DNA of 64,000 nucleotides, taken from assembly GCF_902686445.1 (NCBI RefSeq), contig NC_062216.1, positions 9,755,084 to 9,819,083 on the forward strand. The letters run 5' to 3'. The translations under genes were made by a program, and so were the position numbers. The notes under the pieces were generated by a model that saw nothing but the letters and a program-made list of their open reading frames with translations, had not been told where the DNA came from and ran no database searches. Source of the stretch: Sciurus carolinensis (taxonomy: Eukaryota > Chordata > Mammalia > Rodentia > Sciuridae). Positions 43,661 through 54,850 of this stretch are shown here, one piece after another. The stretch's first letter is position 1. The number at the start of each line of letters is the position of its first letter.

Positions 43661-44580
43661 GCAAATTGTGTGACATGAGTTGTTCTTCATTAATTTAAAT
43701 ATGGAGAGACTTACTATATGCTTAGCCCTGTGCTAGTTGTTACTAATCAATTTTTGTTTGAAACGAATTATTTCTGGATCTTAATACTGTCCTGAATCTC
43801 TTACCTAATTATTAAATAAAACAATATTATTGAAATTACTTTTCAAAAAACCTTTTGGTAATATATGAACATTTTAGAAAGAACTATTTTCTCAATTGTC
43901 AACTGAACAAACAAAACATTAAACACTAGCATATGCCAATCATGACACAAATAAAAATTAAACATATGGTAAGAAGACTGTCCACACTTGTTCAAGTTGG
44001 TTTAAGCAAGTCGTGACTTGAAATTGCTGTTTTTGCTATAGTTCTTCATTGGTTTCTACAAAAAGAAAACATTCTTAACTTGGAGCACTAGTTTGTTAAA
44101 TGATATGGCCCAAACTAAATCTGGTTACTTAAGGCAATGGACTAACAATATTACATATGTAAACTTTGTGGGGCAAAATTAAGATATTTACTGAAAGTAA
44201 CTGGAAGGTAAAACAGCATTCACATACATAGTAACAATTAGTTTAACAGAGAAGACACATAAATTCAAAAAAGATCTGGAAACACAAAGTTAAGATTTTC
44301 ATAGCAATGTTCACTTAACTGTCTATACTTGGCCCACTTATACAAGAAAACTAATTAACATTTTGGCAGTTGATGATATCATGCAGATGGTGATAGATGA
44401 CAACATCTTTGAGCTCAAACTGTACCTTCTATTTTAACTCATTTTTATTTGTGAGTGCTTGTTTTGGTTCTCTCATGCTGTTCTCAGGAGAAATTCTTAA
44501 AGCTTTATGAATTATTGATTTATTTATAGGTGAGTTATAACTTGGGCTCTTCAGAGGAAGGGTTTACTAATTATCAGTTG

Positions 44581-44684
44581 TGGGGGTTGGGGATATAGCT
44601 CAGTTGGTAGAGTGCTTGCCTTGCAAGCACAAGGCCCTGAGTTCAATCCCCAGCACCGCAAAAAAAAAAACAAAAAAAAAAAAC
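44581..44684 (+). mobile_element. ID-type SINE, young, with target-site duplication
   Basis: GGGGTTGGGGATATAGCTCAG and GTTCAATCCCCAGCACCGC then A-tail; flanked by perfect 14-bp CTAATTATCAGTTG at 44567-44580 and 44685-44698. Intact A and B boxes. Confidence 0.95.
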
Positions 44685-45039
44685 CTAATTATCAGTTGCG
44701 AGGGAATTCAGACCTTGCTTGTTCGAGCACTAACTCTAGTTTAAAGGAGAAAGACAAAGAGGACAGAGGAAAAAAAGATTGGGACAAATGTTCAAATACT
44801 TCTTATAAAGAATAATCACATTAAGATATATGTGCTATGAAAGAAACATGATATACAAATTATGATTTTCAAACTGACTCTTCTTTTTCAACATTCTCTT
44901 GGTACCATTTGTTTTAAAGGGGGAGAGGAACGAACATACACAGGAATTAAATACATGTCAAGAAAAGCACTACAGTAGTCCTCAAACAAATCTCGTAAGC
45001 CCTCTAATCTTAATCCCTTATATTTCGTATGCTTTACAG

Positions 45040-45235
45040 TTCTCAAAGAGCTTCCCTAAGATTGTTTTCACTGATCTTAATTTGACAACTTTGTGAGGTA
45101 GGTAAAATAGGTATTAATCTTTCATCTTTATTTTCAAATAAGGGGACCCACATTCAGAGAGGTTGAATCATTAAAGGTCAAAAACTAGCAATATGGCAGA
45201 GTCAGGCCTCTCCAGAGTCTAGAATATTTTCTAAA
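45040..45235 (-). mobile_element. MIR fragment
   Basis: TTGTGAGGTAGGTAAAATAGG, CACATTCAGAGAGGTTG and ATGGCAGAGTCAGGCCTC in antisense MIR order. Confidence 0.6.
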
Positions 45236-45239
45236 TGTG

Positions 45240-45380
45240 ATCCCAAATTATTTGCATAAGAATCATCTGTGGTATTTTTATTAATACAGATTTTAAAGCC
45301 CAGTTATCTTCAACTTATTGGAATCTCTAGGAGTGGAGCCAAGAATTCTGCATTTCATAATGCACAATAAAGTAGGAAAC
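45240..45380 (+). mobile_element. MER5-like MITE
   Basis: TTTGCATAAGAATCATCTG, TTGGAATCTCTAGGAGTGG and AGAATTCTGCATTTC follow MER5A/B. Confidence 0.6.
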
Positions 45381-45484
45381 AAGTCTGTTAGATAATGATG
45401 TAAAACCATATTATTGAATCCAGCTAGATCTTCACATGATATATAATACAATGCCATCACATCTCTATTAGGGGCAGATGAGTT

Positions 45485-45650
45485 TCAAATCATGGGACTC
45501 AAACCTGGCTACAAATTAGAATCACCCAGAAAGCTTCTTTTAAAAAGCTAGCAATTCTCATCTAAATGAGAGAATGATGTTGGAGAGAGCGTGTATCAGA
45601 AGTTCCCCAAGTGATTCGTATCTGCAGTCAGGTTGAGGATCACGTGTGTT
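45485..45650 (+). mobile_element. MER5-like MITE
   Basis: AAATTAGAATCACCCAGAAAG, TTCCCCAAGTGATTCGTATC and CAGGTTGAGGATCAC follow MER5A/B. Confidence 0.6.
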
Positions 45651-46584
45651 TTCTACGGAACACATTTGGCATTTTCCAGAATTTTTTTCCCCTTCTGATC
45701 AATTTCATACCTAATAAAATTCACAGTTCATATTGTAAATTAAACATCCAAGATAAAATGCCAAACATGTTTGACTTGATATTTTTAAGATTAAAAGATA
45801 TTCATAGCAAGACTAATCATGTTTCATTTAGCTACAATGATTTTCAAATATCCAAATTAATCATCACTTTGGATATAGATTTTATATATTTCAGCTGAAA
45901 CGAGAATGGTCTAGAAATTGAAAATAGGGATGTGGGGCAAAAGATGTAGTCAACTGCCTATTGAACAATGCATTGTAGACAATCAGCTCACTGTAGGGAG
46001 GGCCTAGATACCAAGGTACGGTGGGTTTGGCAAGGTCACATCTCACCACAGTAAAATACAACAATGAATACAGAGAAAACATTTTGCCATTTTATGGTTA
46101 CCACAAAAATAAAAAAGATCCTTATAACGTGTGATGCTTACTACATGCCTCCATACAGCAGATCTGAACATGAAGTTCTATGACTCAACAGTATTACTGG
46201 GAAAAGATGGCTACAAATTAAAAATTTTCCATCATGCATATGGATATTATAAAAATGCAGCCAATAAAAGTAATATTTACAAAAGTAATAAAAGCAACAC
46301 AATTATAGGGAAAAATGCCCATCTCTGTGTTTATTCTGTTGTTTATCCAAATCCTGATTATATCTGGATTATTTTGATAGAATTTTGAGAGAGTCTCCAC
46401 AGACTAATCACATTCTTCTGTTGCACTTATATTCTATTAGCTAAAATACCCTTGCTGATTTATCAAATTGTCCTACACTTTAAAAACTTCTTTTTTTACT
46501 TAGTGGAAATAAAACTACAAAGTCCTACTATTCATCTGAGAAATAAACCTTGCATAGAAAATTTCTTTAATTCTGAAACTTTGT

Positions 46585-46590
46585 TTTATT
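46585..46590 (-). terminator. FZD3: Proximal polyadenylation signal candidate for FZD3
   Basis: AATAAA on the minus strand, about 367 nt past the FZD3 stop. It could define a short 3' UTR isoform. Only the hexamer is visible; use is not shown. Confidence 0.3.
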
Positions 46591-46956
46591 AACAGAGCTA
46601 CCAGAATGTTATCTCACAACTAGTTCATATTATATGAAAGTTCACTACAAAGCAGTCACCACACACTTGGAATTTTCCTAAATATAAAATAAGTGGGCTT
46701 ATAAAAACGTTTACCAGACAAATAAGTATCTCTTCACAACCTAGAAAGACTTATATTTGTGACAATATAACTTTTAGTATTTTGGATGCCTTGATGGCAA
46801 GTTTGATGCAATATAAAAAGCAAAAATTCACCTTCCCAATGGACACAATCTGCACCTGACTGAAAGCAGGATAATAGCTATAGCAATCAGTCATGCAAAG
46901 GCAAAGAATAAAATTGCTTTTTAAACAGCACAAGTTTCCACCTTAGACAAGACAAA

Positions 46957-47170
46957 CTAAGCACTGGTTCCATCCTCTTCGATAACCCGATTCATGCTGG
47001 TGCCATGTGTGATGTGAGTCATAGGGTTGTTGCTGAGGTCTCTGATGCTGCTATGCCGGGACTGTTCGTTAAGCCGGTGGGAACTACTGTGCCTGGAGTG
47101 ATCCGTCAGCCGTGACGTGCTGCCATGAGGTAGTCTCTCCTCCACTCCTCGGTAACTGCAGGGAGTGTAC
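46957..47170 (-). CDS. FZD3: FZD3 last coding exon: C-terminal tail and stop
   Basis: Final coding segment of FZD3. The acceptor CTTCTGCATCAG|G completes the split Arg codon (AG|G). The frame reads YTPCSYRGVEERLPHGS, continues through the repeated RHSSSHRLNEQSRHSS stretch, and ends MNRVIEEDGTSA with a TAG stop at 46957-46959. About 71 residues, 596-666. The end matches the known FZD3 C-terminus, not the GGGCHSDT-type end of FZD6. The tail lacks an obvious class I PDZ ligand. The exon continues leftwards as 3' UTR. A young antisense ID SINE begins 61 bp upstream of this exon in the intron (see 47231). Confidence 0.97.
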
Positions 47171-47230
47171 CTGATGCAGAAGAGCAGGTTTTGAAGTGGG
47201 CAACAGAACACAGTAGAAATTATAACACTA

Positions 47231-47306
47231 GGGCTGGGGATATAGCTCAGTTGGTAGAATGCTTGCCTTGCAAGCACAAGGCCTTGGGTTCAAATTCCCA
47301 GCACCT

Positions 47307-47336
<30 letters not shown>
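47231..47336 (+). mobile_element. Young ID SINE 61 bp from the last FZD3 acceptor
   Basis: GGGCTGGGGATATAGCTCAGT and CAAATTCCCAGCACCTC then a pure A-run of about 29; flanked by 16-bp AGAAATTATAACACTA at 47215-47230 and 47337-47352. It is antisense to FZD3, so pre-mRNA carries a U-run upstream of the acceptor. Confidence 0.96.
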
Positions 47337-47339
<3 letters not shown>

Positions 47340-48449
47340 AATTATAACACTAAGAACTTCCATGAAAATGCCTCAGTAAATGATATGATTAGGAAACCAA
47401 CAAGGAAAAGCAGTACCCAACTTTTGATTAATTTCTTAAATGCTACAGAATTATCTGACATAGCTAACAAAAGACAAAAATGGCGAGCTAATTCATTTGG
47501 GATCAAAATTAAGGTCTTATTCCCTGCAAAAGGATTAAGCTAGGGTTGAGGGAGGCTGACTGGTATGGAGCTATGCCAAGTATGGGCACTTTTCTCATTT
47601 CAAGTAAGTTTTAGGCAATCTGTTGGGTCCAGGGAGAGGAAGAACAATACAAAATACATGGCAGTGCCCCTGGAGTCTAGAAGACTAGTTGTAATGGTGG
47701 TAGTGCAAACTTAAATTCTATTAAAAGACTAGTCTCTGAAGAAGGAACATGTGAAATCAGAGAAGAAATTAGTGTAACCTAAAAAAATAAGTGAATGAAT
47801 TGGCAAGCAAATAACCCAGTTAAAAGATGATTAACCACCTGTAAATGATATTAATTACTTTCATTAGAGCTTGAGACTGCGAAAAATCTCTTTCATAGAA
47901 ACTACATCTTTGTAGTCTAACACTGTGTAACCTATATTCTTATGACAGCAAACTCTCTCTATCCCTGGCCCGAGACTGGCTCCAAGCAAGTCACTGGGCT
48001 ATGTGGCTCAGCAGCGGCAGCCTCCTCCATCACCGTTCTTATCTTGAAAGGCAGCAGTGGTGCTCTTAAACTTCCTTTTGTTGCAATCCTGACTCACTGA
48101 GCCCCGTCAGAGGCAAGAGTACTAAAAAATTCTCTGCCATGAGGAAGGAGAAATTATTAGCTCTAGGCCAGTCAAGGTCATGAAAATCAATTAAAATTTT
48201 TAAAATTTCTTAGCTTATAGAGCTTACTAGCTTATTATCAATCTCTCTGGCATAATAATAAGCTCTTTCAGGGTAAGGACCATATTTTATTTATCTTTTA
48301 ATACCTAGTGCCTCAAGAAATATTATTTAAAAACTGTTTTTTGTTCATATGCTCATACATATACTCTTTTGTAAAAGATATTTAATTCAGGATAATATAA
48401 AACTCAAAGAAAACAGCATAATTTGTAACTTTAATGAATACTTTTGTTG

Positions 48450-48530
48450 TTATTGTACTGACATTGAACCCAGGGCCTTGTACCTGCTAGGCACGTGATT
48501 TTCCACTGAGCTGCATCCCCAGTCGTCGTC
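48450..48530 (-). mobile_element. ID-type SINE
   Basis: GTACTGACATTGAACCCAGGG through CTGAGCTGCATCCCCAGTC; may be the ID half of a dimer whose B1 half is at 48661. Confidence 0.8.
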
Positions 48531-48569
48531 TTCTTTTTTAAGTAGTCATCAGCCACCTCCCCCCACCCC

Positions 48570-48660
48570 CCTTTTTTTTTTTTGTGGTGCTGGGGATTGA
48601 ACCCTGGGCCTTGTGCATGTGAGGCGGGCACTCTACCAACTGAGCTATATCCCCAGCCCC
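48570..48660 (-). mobile_element. ID-type SINE (short subfamily)
   Basis: T-run, GTGGTGCTGGGGATTGAACCC, CCAACTGAGCTATATCCCCAG. Appears to sit between an ID half and a B1 half. Confidence 0.9.
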
Positions 48661-48805
48661 ATCAGTCCTTTTAATTATTATTTTACTTTGAGATAGGATC
48701 TCGCTAAGGTCTGCTTAGGTTTCCCTAAATTGCTGAGGCTGGCTTTGAACTTGTGACCTTCCTGCCTCAGCCTCCCAAGTCAGGAGTGTACCACCTTGCC
48801 TGGGG
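48661..48805 (-). mobile_element. B1-like half SINE
   Basis: TTTGAGATAGGATCTCGC, GAGGCTGGCTTTGAACTTG and GTACCACCTTGCCTGG. Confidence 0.82.
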
Positions 48806-48896
48806 GTCCTCAGGTTTTTATAGAAGTGCCTATCAAAGAACATTCTCATTAGATTACCGAGTTTGAAAATTAAGAACTCCTTTGAAAATAATTTTT

Positions 48897-48976
48897 TTCT
48901 TTTTTTTTTTTTTTGGTACTGGGGATTGAACCAGTGCGAGGCAAGCACTCTACCAACTGAGCTATATCCCCAGCTC
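48897..48976 (-). mobile_element. ID-type SINE, internally deleted, with target-site duplication
   Basis: T-run, GGTACTGGGGATTGAACC, CCAACTGAGCTATATCCCCAG; flanked by 14-bp TGAAAATAATTTTT at 48883-48896 and 48977-48990. Confidence 0.93.
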
Positions 48977-49006
48977 TGAAAATAATTTTTAAAAAGCCTA
49001 TCTTGT

Positions 49007-49128
49007 GGGCTGGGGTTGTAGCTCAGTGGTATAGCACTTGCTTAGCATGTGAGGCACTGGGTTTGATTCTCAGCACCACACACAAATAAATGAATAAAAT
49101 AAAAGGTCCATCAACATCTAAAAAATAT
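49007..49128 (+). mobile_element. ID-type SINE (long-tail subfamily)
   Basis: GGGCTGGGGTTGTAGCTCAG through GGTTTGATTCTCAGCACC and GGTCCATCAACATCTAAA. Confidence 0.9.
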
Positions 49129-50966
49129 TTATATTTTTTAAAAAAGCATATCTTTGTTTCCAGTTTGAGTAAGAAAAAGGAAAATTTAGGAAAGAAAAGA
49201 TGCATATTTAAATGATTTCTCATGTTAATGGATAAAAGAATATTTAATTCTTATTTATTAGAAGTATTTCACATTTAGGATCTAAACAGATTTAAATTTG
49301 TACTACATGTTTTGGTAAAACTGACAATATTTGCAGATAAAAATATTTCACAATGGGCTTGTTATTCTACTTTAATAATTTTTATTTTGTATAATGGTTA
49401 TTGTCCTAAAACTAAGCAAGATTTTCCCAAGTTTCCAAATGTAATTTGCCAGTTGATTTGGAGATCTTTTACCTCTCGATGGTTATTTGTTTCAAATAAA
49501 TATGGTTAATGACAAAAACAAACTATGCAGTGTTTTAGTAATGACAGAACTTAATAAAAAAATAAATCATCATTTAAATATGAATTGGGTATTTTTAAAA
49601 TAAAATCTAAACCTTTGAGTTAGAAATAAAACTTGAAGAAAGCATTTTTTTTGTAGAAAAAAATTACTCTGTTGTATAATTATGTCTAAAGTGATATCTA
49701 TGACTATCCACAAAAAATTCTCAAATATGAACACCCTTTCCATGGATAATTAGGAACTAATTATATAGAAAATAAATATCATAGTGTTTAACCTCAATTA
49801 TGTGTAGGAATTGGCAAATTTATCTTTTCAAGGTCATTCAAATCAATATGACTATATGTCCTAATACATACTACAAATATGCAATAATTTTAATATAAGC
49901 TTAGGCAAAACAACTAGGATGGTTATTTTTTGCTGCTGTTGTTAAGAAGATAATATGGTGCATTCCAAAGTTAAAAAAAAAAACAAAAACACTTGAAAAT
50001 GATTTATTCTTTTTGATTCTCTATGCTATTTGCTACCATTAATCATCATAATTGAATTAACTATAGTTTCACTAGTACTTCATTATTCACTCCCCAGCTT
50101 TCAGGTCACCTACTTACCAACCTAATCACTCATTGCCAAACCTCCACCCACCTACTCATCCACTTCTGTTCTACACATCCTCTCATCTAACTACCAGTTA
50201 CTTATCCTTTGAAGTTAACATGTATATGTAGGTGTACACAGTACAGAGATCAATAATTATTCATTAAGTAGTCTGCACTAGGGTGAGTGTTAGATGTTTG
50301 TGTCCCAAAGCCAAGAAATCAGGAGATGGTGAGAGGATGGCTGAAGGGATAGCATTGGCATGCAAAGTTTCAAGGAAACAGAAAGAAATCTCAATCATAC
50401 GACTTTTGGAATTATAAAAGGCTTGTTTAGATTTTCAGGTTCAACGTAGTCCTGGGACCTCTCAATCTGGCACAGGTCCTACAGCATGAGTCCATGAGCC
50501 TCTATAGAATGCCTTCAATAGGCTGCCATTGTACCTCTGGCCCTGAATTTCTGGGAAAGGCATATATTTTCTAAAGTCTTTATTTTTTGATAGATTTGCT
50601 CATCTCCTACTATACATATACCTAGCACAGTGCTATATACTGAAAAGGAATACAGAGACATATGTCACCTTGTCTCATTCTCCAGAAGTTGCAAACTTAG
50701 CTGAGGAAGGAAATGGTACCAAAAATAGATCATAACCAAAAGAATTATAAAAAGCAGTAAATTAACTGCCATGGAAATTGGAATTACACAGGCCTGAAAG
50801 GATTGTAAGATTTTGATTAAGCAGAGAGGCAGGAAATCATGCTGGATCCTCTGGTTTTTATGATATACACATTCACAGATTTTCTTGTAGGTCTGTGAGC
50901 ACTTTCTCTGAATCATAAGCCTGCTATTCTTCTCCCTTTATTAAATACTGTATTTACTAGGGTCTT

Positions 50967-51052
50967 TTTTTTTTTTTGGTGCTGGGGATCGAACCCAGGG
51001 CCTTGTGCTTACAAGGCAAGCACTCTACCAACTGAGCTATCTCCCCAGCCCC
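50967..51052 (-). mobile_element. ID-type SINE (short subfamily) with short duplication
   Basis: T-run, GGTGCTGGGGATCGAACCC, CAACTGAGCTATCTCCCCAGC; GGGTCTT at 50960-50966 and 51053-51059. Confidence 0.92.
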
Positions 51053-51739
51053 GGGTCTTATATTTTTTTCCCTTGTGATTCAAGGCATTCCATCTCACAA
51101 TTTTAATTACCAACTACTTTATACTGATGATTATAAACTTTCTTATTGAAGCTCCAGTTCCACTCAGACAACCAGTGGTTGAAATCTCCTATCTTTAAAT
51201 GCCCTTAGAAATTCTCTGCTCAATATGACCTTATCTTTTACCATTTAGTCACCCTATTTATTTCCTCTACTATAGCTCAATATGAACTTATCTTTTATAA
51301 TTTATTCACCCTATTTATCTCCTCTACTATATTTTCATGGACCACTCTAACCTTCCTCTTTCCTGAAGTTCTAAAAACATCTATCATCTCTAGCACTCAC
51401 TGTTTAAACTATTTCCTGGCCTAAGCTTTTATGTAATTGGTTCATTCGTGTATGTCCTACCTTTTCTATAGGACTCTACAATCCTAGAATGTGGAAATCA
51501 CACTTATTTTTCTTTTATATATCCTTATACATAGAATGCCACATGTACAGGAATTGTACCATAAATAATCATTCATTGTTCATTGAAAAGGAAGAGGTCA
51601 GTAATGTCAAAGTCAATGTTGAAGGTGGTAATTGATAAAACATAGCTAAAAGTTTCTGACTCCTGATTAGTATCTTAAATTTGGATCCCTGAATTACTAC
51701 AGAAACTTCCTAACCAGTTGTACTTATAATCCCCTTCTT

Positions 51740-52185
51740 TCTTATGCTGTTGCCAAATGTTTTTCTAAAACTCAAGTTCAATTTTTATCACCCCCAACGC
51801 TCACAGTCCTATAATAGTTTTTCACTGCTGTTAGGGAAAATCTTAACTCCTCAGCACGGTTTCAGTTCCTGTAATTGCCGAACAAGCATCCTGTGCCCTG
51901 GCACCTAACCGCCTGCCTTCCTCCTTGCCTCTGCACATGCTTTTTTCTTGTCTTTCATTCCCAATTGCCTCCTTAAAATTCTATTTGAAGCAGAAGTGCC
52001 ACATCTTGGGAAGCTGTCTCAGATTTTCCATGATGAGGCAAATGGTTTTCTTCTCTGGGATTCCAAAGCACCCTGTACATATTTTTATTATACCTATTAA
52101 AGTGTACTGTAATTGATTATTTAGTTTCTGTCTTCCATCTTTGTGTCCCCAGCACTTAGAAGAATGCTTCTTATATAGGAGTGCT
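51740..52185 (+). mobile_element. L2-like LINE fragment
   Basis: CCTTGCCTCTGCACATGC, AAAGCACCCTGTACATATTT and CTTTGTGTCCCCAGCACTTAG resemble the L2 3' region. Diverged. Confidence 0.5.
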
Positions 52186-52401
52186 AAGTGGAAGGAAAGA
52201 AGTCAGAAAACAGAAGGGAATCTTTGAATGTGGTTAAGAAGTCATTGGTAACAGTAGAGGGTACAGTGCAGGTAGGTAAGGAGGAGAAAAAGATTAGCAT
52301 TATAAGGAATGAAGGACAACAGATGGAAAGGAAATATTCAAAATATTCACTTTGGAAATGTGGCAAGGCAAAGACATAGAAATAGGTAAAGGAGAAGATA
52401 T

Positions 52402-52592
52402 ATAGCTGGCACAGTGGTGTATGCCTGTAATCTCCTGCTACTCAGGAGGTTGAGGCAGAAGGATCATAGGACAGCCTGGGCAACTTAGCAAGATCTTTGA
52501 CTCAAAATAAAATAAAAAGGGATGTAGTTCAGTGGTAGAGCACTTTCCTAGCAGGTGCAAGTCCCTAGGTTCCTTCCCCAGTAGCACATGTA
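52402..52592 (+). mobile_element. B1-ID dimer SINE
   Basis: TAGCTGGCACAGTGGTGTATGC through GGGATGTAGTTCAGTGGTAG. Confidence 0.88.
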
Positions 52593-52670
52593 TGCACGTG
52601 CCCCCACCCCTCCAACACAGAAGATATATCAGAGGTGAAGAAAGACTGCTGCTTTTTAAAGCACAGGGTA

Positions 52671-52789
52671 GGGCTGGGGTTGTGGCTCAGTGGTAGAGCA
52701 CTTGCCCAGCATGTGTGGGGCACAGGGTTCAATTCTCAGCAACACATAAAAAAATAATAAAGATATCAGGTCCATCTACAACTAAAATA

Positions 52790-52824
<35 letters not shown>

Positions 52825-52826
52825 AA
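52671..52826 (+). mobile_element. ID SINE with expanded (AAAT)n tail
   Basis: GGGCTGGGGTTGTGGCTCAG to GGTCCATCTACAACTAAA, then about ten AAAT units from 52785. Confidence 0.92.
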
Positions 52827-53422
52827 CATGGGGTAGCTGATCAAATTAGAAGTCAAAAGAAAGAAAGTTGAAAGGAAAACTAAAAGGTCAAAAAGGAGAG
52901 TCATAGGGTCACATTCTACAGTGGGAGGACAGGGAGAAAACTAAGAGAAGGCTAGCCTGGGATCAACAGGATATAAAACAGTTGGAGATAGAGATGCTGT
53001 GACGTGAACAGAGAATGCTCCTGACTTAGGTTTCAGAATTTTCACTCTTTCACTTGCCCAAACAAGAAATCTTCAAAAAAGGAAAAAAATCTTCGATACA
53101 TTTTCTGTTTCTAGCTGCTAATATTAATCTATCACCAAAGCCTATCATTTCTTCTTTCTACATATCTTTGAGGTCAACAAAAATTTTCTTCTCTTCCCAC
53201 TGCCACTACTCTCCCGTAAGCGGTTTTCAATTCTAGTGTCTCAAATTTAATAAGAAACCCACAGTCAGACTTCTCTCTCTTTTTTTTTTTCTTTTTTGAG
53301 AAAAAGGAAAAAGAAGTTTTATTGCCTTGCTAGCAAATGAGAAACACAAAGGACTCCTATCCCAGACTTCTCTTATACCAGAATTATCTTCCCTCCTCTA
53401 TGTTTCTACTATACCTAGTAAA

Positions 53423-53639
53423 CAGGGGCTGACAAACTTTGACCTAATGGCCAGATATGACCCCCTCCAGATTTTGTAGATAAGGTTTTATTGGAATATG
53501 GTCACCCCCATTTCACTACATGTTGTCCATGGCTACTTTCATGCTACGACAGCAGACTTGAATAGACAGATACTGTGTGACTCATAAAGTCTGAAATATT
53601 TTTATCTGGCTCTTTATGGAAAAAGTTTGTCAACCCCTG
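53423..53639 (-). mobile_element. hAT-Charlie-type MITE with terminal inverted repeats
   Basis: 217 bp beginning CAGGGGCTGACAAAC and ending GTTTGTCAACCCCTG, inverted repeats agreeing at 14 of 15. Internal GATAAGGTTTTATTGGAATA and TCTGAAATATTTTTATCTGG match the known MITE. Non-coding. Confidence 0.85.
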
Positions 53640-53689
53640 GATTCTACTATTGTACTTATATTTTACTTTAATTGTTCATTTATAATAAT

Positions 53690-53850
53690 AATAGAGACAG
53701 ATACCAGACCCCTACTGATTGTTCTAAGTAATTAGGTATGTTAGCTCATTTAACTTTTACAACATTACTTAAGAGACAGTTATTAATACTATTTCTCTTT
53801 TATAGATGAGGAAACTGAGGCTTATCAGTCCAGACCCAAGTTATTAACCA
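53690..53850 (-). mobile_element. MIR fragment
   Basis: TTAGCTCATTTAACTTTTAC and TATAGATGAGGAAACTGAGGC in antisense MIR order. Confidence 0.75.
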
Positions 53851-54251
53851 CACCACTGACTACATTATTTTTCTAAATAGACTAGGAACTTAATAAGAAC
53901 AAAGACCATGCTTAAGCCATTTCTGCATATCTGGAGCCTTAGCACAGTGCCACAGTAGTGTATTCCATAATTGTTTGCTAAATTTATCTTACTAACCTAC
54001 CACTTTCACCTTGTCTTCTTCCTGCTCAATGGTCTAGAAAGATTTCATATTGCTTAACTGTATCAGGTCTAAATTCTAAAGTCCTTTGGTTGGCTTCATG
54101 TTTGACCATAATCTGGAACAACTCTACCTAGTAAATTTCAAAAAGTTTTAATAATGTTCAACTTCTGTTTCAGAATTGGCCACTCTTCTTTTTTAAGCTG
54201 TAGGACCCCTAAATCAACATAGGGAACAAACTGAGCTACGAGCACACCTAC

Positions 54252-54485
54252 CTGCCATCGCGTGATCTGTGGAGGCTGCCGTGGTAGCTGCTTACTTTGC
54301 TGTGGACACTCCCTGCTTTGCTTCTTTGATCATCCACCATAGCCAGCTGGGTTGAGGAAGCATGTGTGGATGTTCCTTGAGTGGAAGTGCCCCTTGATTT
54401 TCTTATGATGGGTGTGTTCGGGTCCCTCAGGAGCGACTGAGCAAAGTCAGGTTCCTGGAGCACCTGCCTGCTCTCATTCACTATC
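54252..54485 (-). CDS. FZD3: FZD3 coding exon: proximal cytoplasmic tail
   Basis: Penultimate coding exon of FZD3, 234 bp. The acceptor CTAG|G supplies the last base of the Glu codon begun in the upstream exon. The frame then reads IVNESRQVLQEPDFAQ and finishes HRSRDG plus two bases (AG) of an Arg codon, with donor GGCAG|GTAGG. It encodes about residues 518-596 of the cytoplasmic tail, rich in Ser, Thr and His (GTSTQGTSTHASSTQ, SVHSKVSSYHGSLHRS). This is probably a disordered, phosphorylatable region; in the family the Fzd3 tail is a phosphorylation target controlling receptor trafficking. There are no frameshifts or stops. The intron to the next exon is about 7.1 kb and the one before it about 2.0 kb. 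Confidence 0.96.
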
Positions 54486-54699
54486 CTAGACAATATAATA
54501 GTAAAATTAAGATTCAGACTGGCATCTTTGTGGACCAAGAAACAATACCACAATGAAATACTGATGTTATCTTGAAATTAACTGCTCTCCAAATTAGGTC
54601 TTTAGGCTTCATTTAAGGTAACCTTGTTGACTGAGAGAAGATAAAACAAAAATCCATGTCAATCTGTTCCCTGAAGTGGTATGATGGAAAGAGAACTGT

Positions 54700-54850
54700 A
54701 CTAGAAAAAGGAAATCAGGATTTTAGTTCCAACTCTATCAATAAATATGTGTTCTTATGTAAGCCACTAACCCTTCTTTCCTTCATTTTCCTCATTTATA
54801 AAATAAAGTTGTACAATTTCATCATTGCTAAAAGGTCTCTTTTAGCTAAA
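54700..54850 (+). mobile_element. MIR fragment
   Basis: CTTCATTTTCCTCATTTATAAA with flanking MIR-like sequence. Confidence 0.55.

Larger units (their letters stand above)
35765..46956 (-). other. FZD3: Probable long 3' UTR of FZD3
   Basis: After the TAG stop about 11.2 kb contains no exon-like signal of another gene and has AT-rich, UTR-like composition. A minus-strand AATAAA at 35784-35789 would place distal cleavage near 35765. A proximal AATAAA lies at 46585-46590, about 370 nt after the stop. I recall that mammalian FZD3 transcripts carry 3' UTRs of roughly this size, which supports the distal site, but the end is inferred. The stretch has taken up several SINEs (37640, 38506, 39893, 40316, 42550, 43165, 43459, 44581), MIR and MER5-like fragments and a (TA)n tract. 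Confidence 0.55.
47171..54251 (-). other. FZD3: Last intron of FZD3
   Basis: Intron of about 7.1 kb bounded by GT (54251-54250) and AG (47172-47171) on the minus strand. It contains ID SINEs at 47231, 48450, 48570, 48897, 49007, 50967 and 52671, a B1 piece at 48661, a B1-ID dimer at 52402, an L2-like stretch at 51740-52185, a hAT-type MITE at 53423 and a MIR fragment at 53690. The remainder (about 49130-50900 and 51060-51730) is AT-rich with no recognised element. Confidence 0.9.

Noticed and set aside
44581..44684. Possible tRNA genes at this and the other TAGCTCAGTTGG...GGTTCAATCC sites.
   Set aside because: They are ID SINEs derived from a tRNA: they have A-tails and target duplications and lack a proper acceptor stem.
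45611..45898. A 95-codon plus-strand frame.
   Set aside because: AT-rich sequence antisense to the putative FZD3 3' UTR, overlapping a MER5-like element; no support.
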